Shown: positions 51,260 through 62,852 of the stretch, piece after piece
Layout of the letters: each line of letters begins with the position of its first letter
Numbering within the stretch: position 1 is the first letter of the stretch
Assembly: GCF_036785885.1 (NCBI RefSeq)
Contig: NC_092329.1
Location: 4,588,001 to 4,652,000 of the forward strand
Length of the DNA stretch: 64,000 nucleotides
DNA from: Coffea arabica
Taxonomy: Eukaryota > Streptophyta > Magnoliopsida > Gentianales > Rubiaceae
Reading direction: 5' to 3'
Position numbers and translations under genes: made by a program
The notes under the pieces: model-generated
Told to the model about the DNA's origin: nothing
Database searches by the model: none
What the model saw: the letters and a program-made list of their open reading frames with translations, nothing else

Positions 51260-52565
51260 TTAATTCGCACCTGTAATACCCAAATCCCAAATACCCAAAG
51301 TTTATTCAATTTTCAAAAGGTTGTTTAAAGATAGTAACTCATTTAAGGTAGCATTGTGTTCATATTCATCAAAAGGAAACAAACTATGGCATGATCATTC
51401 ACTTGTAAGTCCGCCTACCACAACTGGATCACAGAAAAATGTTTATCAGATTAGCAGTGCTGCATTCACCATTGTACTCCAAATGATATAAACGAGGTGC
51501 GTGGACCAGATTGATTTCGGTGTTTGTATCATCACCCCACTGTCACCAACTTACATTTAGATTTTGATGTTTGTGGCCATCACCAGATTGCTAACAAACT
51601 CAATAAATAGTCAACGACCCATTAAAAAAAAAATGAAATTTCAGTCACAAATCAACTTCAGCATAATGGAATCAGCTATAATAGCCTTTACGACTGCTAG
51701 TATTCTCCTCCAAACAAAAAGTGGTACTATTTCCATTCAGTAAAACGTCTGATACCCTTAATGGCGTCAACAGTGCAAAATTAGCACACTGAAAAGGTTT
51801 AACCTACATTTTCAAAATCAAATATCAGGATCATGGACATAACTCCCTACTACAAACAGATGCCTTTGCAGAACCAAAAGAATGTCTTTCTTTTTTCCAT
51901 AAGACACAAGTTAGCGGGACAGCTAACAATGGCACAAGTAATATGAAAGTTTCGAGCGGCGTTTGCTCCAACAATTGCAGTTATATTTCCTTGAATCTCT
52001 ATTTATATACTCAGAATTTCCAGTGAAACTAGGAATGATGCATGGTTTTTCTTCCTGTAGCAATTTAAAAGCATGACTATAAGTGCAAAAATGAGAAGTA
52101 TTATCCTACAACCTTCAAATCATAGTAAACTCTCAAGATTACAAGGAAAGAGCACAATATCAGCTAATTGAGAATAATACCACAATAAGAATAGAAAGTC
52201 AGAGAATTATTACCTTTACAACTAGTTTATCTGTCTTCCTTGCATTTCATTGATAACATAAATAAATAAAGTAATACGGGATACAAAGTCCACAACTGAA
52301 CCAAAAAGGGAAGTTTATCTGTGCATGAATTGCAGAATCACAGAACACATGGCTTGAAAAGAAAGAAAACAAAGAAATATACACCAGTATTCCATACTAA
52401 AAGAAAGGTCCTAGTAATATGCTCTAGTTATAACACCAGAATTTCTACTCACACCGTCTAACAAGCACAAAAAATCTTTCAGGCAGGTGAAAGACAAACT
52501 AAACAATAGGCAGGAAGTATCCTTACTGTAGATTTCCAACTCTGAACAAATTGAGAAGTTTACCT

Positions 52566-55413
52566 TCAATCACTACGCCTAGGCTTCTTAAAATGTCTTA
52601 TGATAAAAGTGTCTGCATACAGTGGATAATTTTTTCTGATCAAACCCTTTATACATTTCCAGTACGAAAAGTCAACCAGCTCTCCATCCTTTCGGACTAT
52701 GAATAAACATCGTGATCTATCGAAATCAGGATGATAGCCAATCTGTCAACCAGAACACATAAAATTGCAGCATCGATCAATTTTGTCCAAGTGACATGCA
52801 GTATATAGCACTTTTGGTATTAGTAGTAATAACAGCATATACTCAGCAGTAAAAAAACACATGCGGCAGCACTTATTCTTTGTTATAATACCAGTAATAC
52901 TAATAATGTAGGAGTTGTGGCAGCAACAGCTAAACATTTTACCCAGAGACAAGGGAAGCTGTATTTCATTTTGTCTCAAACTAAAATGATCATGTTTGTT
53001 AGACCTATTTTTATCTCTAAGATTCTTTGCTTGTGTTGTCACCAAGAAGAACAAGGAGAGATAAGAAGATCTTGATGCGTGGTTATAATGATAATATGCT
53101 CAAGATGCATGCAGTTAAATTATACATAGGATTTTACATGATCTCAATCACAGAGTTCACAGAAGCCATTACACAGGCAACATTCATATTATTTTCTAAA
53201 ACTCCATAATTACTTTTTGCAAACTGATATACACTAAGTAGCAATTTTGACAAACAGTTAAAGTGGACCAATAGCTGAAGAACTTCACTCGAGCAAACCA
53301 TAGAACATGTCTCCTCCAACCTATGGTCAAATGAGTTGATAATCTCTAAACTTCCACTTCAAGCTAAAGCATGGATTGTAGTTCCAAAAGAAAAAAAAGA
53401 AAAATCCTTCAAGTATCTCTAAAACATTGGCAGAAGTGAATGAAATGGTAGGGGTAAATATCATTTGTCAAGTCAGTGGTGGTGCAATACGAACAGTCAG
53501 CTCATATCTGTAACAGATTTTTTTCTTTTTTTGTTCGAAGCATCTGTATGGAATGCTATCATGTATACTTTCAACTACCAGTCACAAGATAAAGCTAAGA
53601 AAAAGGTTTTACAGAGTCAACCCGAAATATTCTGGGATAAGGTTTTAGTTTAGTTCAGTCAAGTTGTATGCACCCATTGCCATGTAAACTGGTCAACCAG
53701 GGCATCAAAATATGTCCAAGAAATTTTAACTTGAGAATGGAAAAAGTGTTCTATTTCTGTACTCGCATAAAAAACAACAGTGACTAGCATGGAAGACCAG
53801 AACTAGACTTATTCAATAAATCTAATAAGTAAGGGAAGTTTTGAGAATGAGAGAGACCGTGATATAATCTACTCCACTTCCAATTTTCTTTTCACATTGT
53901 GGATGATATGGAAGCACCCTTTCCAGGATTGTTCTCTCATGCTCAGGACTTAGCCTATCCCCACTTTCATACCTGTAATTAGAAAGAAAATCAGAAAAAG
54001 TGATCTACGGCCAAAAGTAACAACAAATATCATAATTTTCTTTCACATATTCATGAAGAAAGCAGGAGGTGGTATGCAGACAACCATATTATATTGCAAT
54101 TATTATTTTTGAGTGAACAGAACAATGCAATTGGGACTGAAGAGGTTTGGTAGATGCAGCTCACCCCCAACTTTTAAGACATAAGTACCGAACCTAAACC
54201 GATTTTTATGAGAAATAATGTGTTTCTTGCCTGCACTGATATAGTGCTCGTTTCACCAAACATTTCCAAACAATTTATACCAAAACTAAAACTTCACAAA
54301 TGATGTTAGCATTGGTGCAAGAAGTTTAACGAAAATGATAGGAGAGCAAAATTATCACTAAAAACTAGACATGGAGTAATAGAATGTGCGCCAAAAGTAT
54401 TACCCTAAATTTTGTCTAGAAGCTCCAAGAACACTCTGAAATCCGTCTGCAATTGACACTAACATTTCCACTCAGCTAATGCATCAACTTGACGAACCAG
54501 CTAATTAACAAAATGCATAACATTCAAATGGACAGTAAAACACCATGCTAATCAACCACAAACAGTTATTCCAAACATAGAGTGTGAAAAAGGATGGGCC
54601 TTGGAGCCGAAATTCTCAAATTTGCCTCGTTTCATCTTCTCTTAACCGATTCAAAAGACAAAATGAAGCATTTGATCCTGTAAAAAGAAAGTCTGAGAAC
54701 TTGATCTCACCAAACTCAACAGAAAACAATCTCTATCCTTAAGCTGTGTATGGTTTTCTATTATTCGCTATTGGAAGTGCAGCTTACGGAAAACTAGTTG
54801 AATTTGAATAGAATAGCAATCCGCATTTTGCTGGAGAACCAAACACAGCTTTACTAAATTACCAATGACTTCATTCAGCTTTCTCCCTAGAAATGCAAGC
54901 ATAGTACTGGTAACATCGCTAAATTCGATTGAAAAATGTTACAATTTTACAAAAACAAATAGAAGCAATAAGCTGGGGAAAAAATGCAAATTACATAATT
55001 AAAGTACGAAAATGGAGAGCCTACTTTCCGGAATGAAGAATCATCCTGACAAAGTTAACAAGGGGAACTGTATCCTGCAAAATCTGGTCCTCCCAATCCA
55101 CCCACGCTTCCACCTCCTCACCACCACTCCTGTACTTGTCATCCTCCTCCACGACGGAATCTTCCCCCTCCGACACAACCGCCGGAGAAACCACCGGCTT
55201 TCTCAACAACTCCGCACCGAACGAGTCGGAGCCCCGACCTTCTGAGCTAGTGGTTCTAACGGCAGCATAACGGCGCAATTGAGAGCGGTTATAAGGGTAT
55301 AATTGGAAGGATAAAGAAGGAGGAGATAAAAGCAAGTTGGATGAGATAGAATTACTATTATGAAAAGGGGAAGAGTTCATAAATTTTGAGGAAGAAATTG
55401 AAGCCATTATCAT
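52566..55413 (-). CDS. DCL-family chloroplast protein
   Basis: Three minus-strand exons (55413-55025, 53972-53858, 52742-52566) encode 226 residues; a second ATG at 55407 would give 224. The N-terminus is Ser-rich with few acidic residues (about 1-60), as expected of a chloroplast transit peptide, followed by an acidic linker. The conserved DUF3223/DCL domain runs from VDWEDQILQDTVPLVNFVRM through SGDRLSPEHE, VDYITIGYHPDF, RCLFIVRKDGE and FSYWKCIKGLIRKNYP to the basic C-terminus KKPRRSD. The family is named after tomato DCL (defective chloroplasts and leaves), needed for plastid 4.5S rRNA processing and palisade development. This protein's exact role is inferred from the family. Both introns split the domain in frame (AA|G TAT; ACG|ATT). 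Confidence 0.93.
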
Positions 55414-55788
55414 TGTTTAATTTTTTTAAAAAAATATATGTAATTGATGGATGAATCGTTATTATTGTTTAGCTTCAAGATCATCCATGGAGGTTGCCGT
55501 GTGTGGGCGGTCCCAAGGGAATGTATGAAGGATAGAAGGAAGGGTAGCAGAAGAAAAAGCAAGCTAAGCTAAGCTAGTAAGCTGTGTTGGCGGGCTTGGA
55601 TATTCATTCGGATAAAGTGGAGATTTTCGGGTTTGGGACTTGGTTGGTTGGCCTATTACTTTCTGTACACTCATGGGTCATTGTGGATTCGGGTATCATA
55701 TGGATATCCGTATTAATTAGCAGTTGTGTTTGTGTCATTTAAGAAATTGTTATTGCTAAACAACACAAAAGAAGATTGCCAGATGTTT
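55414..55788. other. Promoter and leader of the DCL-family gene
   Basis: No coding sequence. It includes a CT-rich leader on the minus strand and the spacer up to the dimeric retroposon. Confidence 0.4.
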
Positions 55789-55804
55789 AATAATCAATTC
55801 TTGT

Positions 55805-56187
55805 CTTTCCACTAGTAGAAACCCAACACACACCCACACTCAATACACACAGGAACCATCGAGAAACCGGCCCAGAAGAAGCAACCTAAGGGGACCCACA
55901 GAGAAACCCTATCCAGCCAATTGGTGACAGGAAGGGCTTCCCATGGACCTTAAGCCTAGAGTAAAGACCCCACGATCTTTCGATGTGGGATGGTGCAGAC
56001 CCAACCCCGCCCCGTGCACACCCCCGCCGGCAGTTGCCTTGTCTTTCCACTAGTAGAAACCCAACACACACACCCACACTCAATACACACAGGAACCATC
56101 GAGAAACCGGCCCAGAAGAAGCAACCTAAGGGGGACCCACAGAGAAACCCTATCCAGCCAATTGGTGACAGGAAGGGCTCCCCACAG
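55805..56187 (-). mobile_element. Dimeric SINE-like retroposon with 16-bp target duplication
   Basis: A 383-bp insert lies between perfect direct repeats AATAATCAATTCTTGT (55789-55804 and 56188-56203). Inside, a block of about 145-150 bp starting CTTTCCACTAGTAGAAACCC occurs twice (55805-55950 and 56043-56187) and is over 95% identical. The copies are separated by a GC-rich 90-base piece (about 55951-56040). On the minus strand this reads as a truncated copy followed by one full unit of about 235 bp. No LTR-type TG/CA ends next to a 5-bp duplication were found, so retroposition is favoured over a miniature LTR element. Confidence 0.65.
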
Positions 56188-56203
56188 AATAATCAATTCT
56201 TGT

Positions 56204-58002
56204 TAGTGTTAATTTTTCTTAAGAAAATTATTTAATTAAAAAAATTTCGCTGCACCATGTTGAAGAATTGGGGTTGGCACAAGTTTTATTGCGTTCAAAC
56301 TTTGATAATAAATTGTAAATTTCGGTACTTAAGAAAATCTAACTATAAACCTAAATTAGGCCGCAAAACAAGTAGAGAGTAACACGACTAGTGTTCAAGC
56401 TCTCAACATCCTCACACGGGTTTGTTTGGATTGGCCTTTATTTTCCCAAATATATTTGCTTACATCATCATTACAATTTTCAATACACCTTTTTACCTTT
56501 CCAATTACCTTTTCATCTCACATACATCACATTACAAAAAGTGCTACAGTAAAAATATCTCGAATAACTTACAATCCAAACAACTTAATTTGTTATGAGA
56601 CGTAGGAATTTGTGAATTGAGACCATCTTTAATGTTTTCAATTCGAGACCATGTTAACCGAAACCCTAAAATGTCTTATTCTAGTTTAGTTTTGGTCCAT
56701 CGATTGATAAAAGCCTATCAATTTGATCCGTTGTAGAAGGGATGACACTAAGATAAAACTTTGACATAAGAAGAAGCTAAATCAATTTTTTTTTTTTTAT
56801 TATACAAATTCATGATGTTATAATTATATAACCTTCATTTTTTGACTGACTAATTTGGTAAGAGTGAAGTATTAATACACGAGAAAGTCAGCTTCTCAGC
56901 TGTTAAACTTACAACGACTCTTTGTATACATGGAACAAATAAATGCAAAGCAATAGCAAGAAAAACAAATCCAAAGAAAGATTTCGTATGCAAAGCAATA
57001 GCAAGAAAAACATCCAAAGAAATATTTCGTGGTCAAAGCCTCGTTCTAAAGCTAAACTCAATAGCATGAGTAAAGCCTTGTGTGATAACCCAATTCAATA
57101 TTTAAATTTAATGGATTCAGATCTTAACATGTTCAAATGTATTTGATAACTAAAAAGTGAACATCTAAATTAATTAAGTGGCACTGAATTTCCTAAACAA
57201 AACTTGTTCTAAAAAATAAGTGATAAACTATTCACGTATTACTGAATGTGGTGTAGACTCAAATGTACTAAATTTAATACTTAACAATTGAATAACTTAA
57301 TGGATTTAGACTTTAGATTTTAGATTTCAATTTTCAAATTTCATTTTTATCAAACGCACTCTAACTCATGAGACCTTAAAATTGATTCTTCCTAAAGTAT
57401 TGAGCAAGAAATATTAGTATTATCGGTGAACTCAAAACATATATCATAAAACTTAATCTACAGCATATTTATTCCTTATGAGTATAGAAACCAGGTAATT
57501 GAAAAAGTTATGAGACACAATCATAATCTAAATTTGGGATTTCAAAATTTTGGGTGTCAAGGCTCTTCCAAATCGTACTGAATATTTCTAAATAGCATAA
57601 TTAACCACTCCATTCTTACGTCTTTTTTTTCCTTATACTTGCTTGTTTATTGTAGGCTTGCAGCCGCCTTCTGGATGGAGAGAGTGAGGATTGACCTTTT
57701 ATTTATGTAGTAGTAGTATCTTGAGCGGGCAATTAAGCTGAAAATCTGTAGGAACTTCCACAAAGATTCCTTGAGTTGTAAGGAGGGGGAGGTGTGTCAT
57801 TATCAGGATCGACGAGTTAATTTCGATATGTTTGAACTAGCTGCAAATTAGCGTGTTATATTAGACTTCAAGTATGCAAAAGTCTTTAAAAAAAAAAAAG
57901 AGAAGGGCAGACGACTCTATATCTAGGCTATTTGGTCAACTGCTCGCTGGATCATCATCTCTCTTGAGTCTTGATGGTTGTGGTTCGTTTTCTGATAGCA
58001 AA
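56204..58002. other. Upstream spacer of the glutamate receptor-like gene
   Basis: AT-rich. It contains a 46-bp tandem duplication at 56943-57031 and T/A runs. An open frame in phase with the GLR start extends upstream to an ATG at 57874, but its residues do not look conserved. Confidence 0.4.
56943..57031. repeat. Tandem duplication, about 46-bp unit
   Basis: ATGCAAAGCAATAGCAAGAA followed by AAACA(AAT)CCAAAGAAAxATTTCGT occurs twice (56943-56988 and 56989-57031), with a three-base indel. Confidence 0.85.
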
Positions 58003-61000
58003 ATGAGATGTCTTGTCATCATATTCTTTCTGGGCTTCTTTGCGACACTAATACTTGAATCAAAAGCAACAGCTGATGAGAAAAGCATCCAATATTGTCC
58101 CATGAACCAACGGGCTGTAATGGGGAGTATTGGTGGGATATTCGATCAGAGCTCTCGTGTGGGAAAGGAGCAAGCAATAGCGGTGAAGATGGCTGTCCAT
58201 GATTTCAATCGCTGGTCACATTGTTCAAATCTGGCCTTGCATTCTCAAGATTCAAAAGGGAACTCAGCTCGAGTGGTTTCTGCTGGTGAGTTTCCTCTCC
58301 CCAACTCTTATAATCATCGGACACACCATAGGCAAATACATAAAACTTTTCCTCCTCACCATTTCCATATGAACTCGTCGGCTTGGTAAAGAGTTTGGCA
58401 CTCATGCAGCAGCAAATTTAGTTTTGTTGCCTGAAATCTTGCAAGATTAGTTATAGATGGTGCTAAGAAGTGGAGACTACCAATTGTTAATTCAGACCTG
58501 AAATGAAAGGACAAATTATATTGCAACGTACAATCCAATATTTATTTCCACAGTTTTTTTTTTTTTTTTTTTTTAATGGCAAAACAATAGAACTTCTTCT
58601 TTCAAGTCTAAATTGCATTTGGACTTTGGAAAGATAATGTTGGCATTTCATCCAACAATTACTGTAAAAATAAAAATTCAAACTGCGACATTCACACCAA
58701 CCAAATGAAAGAGTTGACTACCATTTTACGTTTTGATTTACAAATAGAAGCTAACATGATGAGCACCAGTCGGCAACAAATTAAGCACCGGGCTGCATGC
58801 CCTTAACCAAGGGTTTCTAAAAACGGGAAAGTAATTCGAAAGAAATGGCAACTAGTTTCAAAAGGGAGGAAGCTATATAGAATTTGACATGTAGGCAACT
58901 AGAACGCGATGAACATTTATGTGATCTACTTTGAGGTAATTTTTTTAATGTAGCCAGAAACTAATAATCTCCAAAAGTGAAATACTAAGCTTACCTGCCT
59001 TGCCATGTGATTTTTTTTTTTTTTTTTCCCGGTATCTAGTGACTGAGCTTGTAAACAAGAAGCAAGCGCAAGTCATAATTGGACAGCTGACCTTGCAAGA
59101 AGCAACTCTGCTTTGGGATTTTGACAAAGTCGCCAAAGACATCCCCGTCATTTCCACAGTTCCGACTGCCACCTCTCCACCCTTCCTACCTTCTCAGCCT
59201 CCATCCTTCATCAGGATGACTACTGATACTACTCTCCAAATCCAAGGAATTGCTGCCATAGTTGGCCAGTTCAGGTGGCGGAGGGTGATTGCAGTTTATG
59301 AACATAGCAACAGCTTTTCTGCAGATTCCGGGCTCATCACTCACCTCGCTGACTCGCTCTGGGCCGTAGAGGCCGGCTTGGAATATTATTCAGCTTTCCC
59401 TCGCGTAGTTTCTCAGACAAACCCACAAAAATTCATTGAGGAGGAGCTGAGCAAGCTCAGAACCAAGAACATCAAGGTCTTTACTGTCTTACAGGCTTCT
59501 CTAGACTTTGCAGTGATGCTTTTTGAGAAGGCTAAAAAATTGGGCATGATGAACAAGGGTTATGTATGGATTGTGATGTCTGATGTGGCGAACCTTCTTG
59601 ACTCCGTTCAGTCATCGGTGTTGCTCAATCATATGCAAGGTGTAATTGGATTGAAAACCAAGTATTTGGACACTAGTGATTCTTTTCGAACATTCGAGCT
59701 GAGGTTTAGAAGAAGCTATGGATCAGAATATCCTGATGAAGAAAAGTATTCTAGTCCAAGCATATACGCTCTTCAAGCTTACGATGCAACATGGGCACTT
59801 GCCAAGGCAATACAAAAATCAGAAAAAAATGGACTACAAAATTCTACTAATTTAGGTAATTCCATTTTATCTAGTAATTTTGAGGGTCTGAGTGGAATAG
59901 TAAGCTTCAAGAATGGTGCTTTATTGCAGAAGCCTGTCTATCAATTAGTGAATGTGATTGGTAAAAGCTACCAAGAGATAGCAATATGGTCACCTGATGA
60001 ATTTGGTTTGTCGGAGGACCGGATTAAAGGTGATGGAACGAAGATTAGAATTGGACATGAATATGCCAAAACGTGGGATTTGGGTACAATTATTTGGCCA
60101 GGTGGTCAGTTGACAGTTCCCAAGGGAATGGAATTGGGTAGCACTGCAAAACCTTTGAGAATTGGAGTCCCCGCAAAAGGTGCATTTAAACAGTTTGTGA
60201 ATGTTACTTTTGACCAGCTTAGCAATGAAACAACCATCACTGGATTTACCATCCAAGTGTTCGAAGCTGTAGTCAAGCGCTTACCTTACCACTTGCATTA
60301 TGTGCTAGTCCCATATAGCAGTTCGTATGATCAAATGGTGGATGAAGTCCACAATAAGGTACTGCTCTAACCAAAATAGTTCAGTCTGACCATGTAACTG
60401 TGGATTGAGTACAGTCTACCTTTAGTATTTTTCCATTGAATATATAGACATTAAATAGTAGAAAAAGAATGAGAAAGTGTTCAAACGGATGGACACTAAT
60501 ATAGTTATTTGGCTATAAAGAGCTTTTATGCAGCAATAGGTGACATAGAAATAATGGCGAACCGATATGAGATTGCAGACTTCTCCCAGCCCTATTTGGA
60601 TTCTGGCCTTGTCATGGTGGTCGCTGTAAAACCAGACACTATAGCGACGAAAATTCTTGTTCTAAAAGCATTCAAGTTGAGCATGTGGACGATTATGGCT
60701 GCAATGACCATGTACACAGGGGTGACAATTTGGTTAAACGAACATGCAAATGAGAATCCAGATTTTGGAGGAACGTTCCCTCAAAATATTAGGACCATGC
60801 TCTGGTATTCTGTTACCGTTCTATCTTTTGCTAATAGTAAGTTGATTCCTACTTGAAAATATCTCCCATTTGGAGGACTATTCAATGTACATTTATCTTT
60901 AATTTGAGACATATTTTCCTTGAGGCTTCACAAATTTCACTTAAACTTTGATGGGGAGATTTCTACACGGATTTTAGATCATTAAGACAAGACAGAATGG

Positions 61001-62336
61001 TTTATTGACGTTTATTTGGCAAATGATCATTTACAGGAGAAACTATCAGGAGCAATTTATCGCGCCTGGTGCTGCAGACATGGTTATTTGTCACTCTGGT
61101 TGTGACAGCATGTTTTACTGCATCGGTTACTACCTTGATGACTAGTCCGAGGAACAAACCATCTATTGGAGACATCGATTATCTATTAGCCACAAATGCA
61201 CCTGTCGGGTGCAATGGGAATTCTTTCATTGTTCGTTTCCTGATCGATGCTCTCCACTTTAGGCCTGAAAATATCAGGAAAATTGGGTCCTTAAGTGAAT
61301 ATCCTGGAAAATTTGAAAGCGGAGAGATAAAAGCAGCCTTTTTTGTTGCCCCACATGCCAAAATCTTCCTAGCCAAACACTGCAAAGGCTATACAATGGC
61401 AGGCCCCAGCATCAAACTCGGTGGCTTTGGATTTGTAAGACCGAACTTTAATCCAGTCTTGAGTCTTGACACATGTCATTTCGTAATATTAGTTGGTTCA
61501 ATTCTGCTTCTACATGATGGACTTAATTTATTGATCCTTACTAATACACTGGCGATGAGAAATTTGTTGATGATAACAATATGTCAGACAGGTTAATAAG
61601 CTCTTTTCTAGGCCATCTGCTAAAGATCGAGCTCCATCACCCACTATGTGTCTTGAAAGGGAAAAAAAAAAATAAACTGCACTTACTATCAAGCATGACA
61701 TGATCATTCAATCTTGACACATTTTCTACTGATAAACAGAAGAATAATGGTTCTGTTTATTTAATATTTTCTATGTATTGATTCTCTTTTGTTGCCCCTT
61801 TAATTTGTGTTTGACCTGTATATCTTCTGCTCTAAGCTGGGCTCATTTACAATTTCCTCGTTTTTGTCTCTCAGGTCTTTCAAAAGGGTTCTCCTTTGGC
61901 TGCTGATATTTCAGAGGCCATTTTAAAAGTAACGCAGACGGGAACCATAGATGAATTGGAGAAACACATGCTTTCGTTTTCAACATGCTCTTCTTCATCC
62001 ACGGGAGGAGATCACGATCAAGGCCAAGGCCCTGATGGAGTAGGCACTGAACCTTTCTTTGTTCTTTTCCTAGTTTCGGGCGGCCTTCTTGCACTAGCAT
62101 CTCTGAACGCAATCCTCCGCCTACTGAAAAAGCACTTGGACAATCATGGCTTTATAAACGGAAGAGTCCTTCGATGGGCGTCACTGCTTCTTGCACGAGC
62201 TTTCACAAAATCTGGGACAACCCTTTTGAGGAAAACCCCAATTATTCAGAGACCGAATAACGAAATAAATATGCATCGTAATGAACTGGAGCCAGATTTG
62301 AGGGCCATTGAGCTAGCAACCAACGTTCTCAGTTAA
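58003..62336 (+). CDS. GLR: Glutamate receptor-like channel (GLR clade 2-like)
   Basis: Five exons (58003-58285, 59040-60358, 60521-60836, 61037-61434, 61875-62336) encode 925 residues, the normal GLR length. Order: signal peptide (about 1-25), periplasmic-binding-type amino-terminal domain (about 35-380), ligand-binding S1 (about 430-580), M1 (587-605), pore loop with [14 protein letters not shown] (628-641), M3 (649-672, [12 protein letters not shown]), S2 (about 680-785), M4 (832-853) and a cytosolic tail. Plant GLRs are tetrameric Ca2+-permeable channels gated by amino acids, at the plasma membrane or endomembranes. M3 has CFTASVT where family members usually read SYTASLT. I start at Met58003 because it begins the signal peptide; an in-frame ATG at 57874 would add 43 low-complexity residues. 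The intron 1 acceptor follows a T run (about 59011-59027). Confidence 0.92.
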
Positions 62337-62852
62337 GTTCTTTCCTCCTAATTTTGTGTAGAGTTCACAATTTCTTTGTTTCAGATCATCCAATTTATGA
62401 TAAATACTGTTTTATGAAATGTATAGACGTCTTTATTAATTAAAAAAAGGATAGGAATCTGAAGGAGGACTTTTGTTTTTCTTGAAAAATGTTAATGCTA
62501 CTCCTTTATTTGTTACCAACATATTTTTTTTTTGTTTTGGATCTTTGACAATGTGAACTGGACAAGTTCCATTTAAATTCACAATCAAAACAAAGGTTAT
62601 GGCCATGTTTATCGTTTCACATCAGTAAAGCAAGCAGTCAGCCAAGAGGAATGACATTAATATTTCTATCTCTTTCTTTTCTTTTCTTTTTTCCCCCTGA
62701 GTTTCGCCTATTTTCAAAGTATCCAAAATCTATTCCATAATGGAAAAACATACGTGAACTTTCTAGACTATATCAAGACTGGCTGGTATGTAAACCATCT
62801 GTTATCATTTTCTAGAACTTTGCTAAGCGAAAGAATTATCAACAATATATGG
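62337..62852. other. Convergent 3' spacer
   Basis: It holds the GLR 3'UTR and the spacer to the F-box pseudogene. Nothing else is seen. Confidence 0.4.

Larger units (their letters stand above)
49541..52565. other. Gene-free spacer with two small poly-T insertions
   Basis: No coding or RNA gene is supported. It contains the two flanked poly-T insertions listed separately (50858-50927 and 51208-51259). The last few hundred bases probably include the 3'UTR of the DCL-family gene. Confidence 0.4.

Noticed and set aside
55805-56187. Miniature LTR retrotransposon (TRIM)
   Set aside because: The two repeats resemble short LTRs, but the flanking duplication is 16 bp, no polypurine tract precedes the second copy, and the repeats do not end TG...CA next to the duplication.
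57874-58002. Upstream in-frame ATG as the true GLR start
   Set aside because: It would put 43 Lys/Ser-rich residues ahead of a clear signal peptide, which would block secretion.
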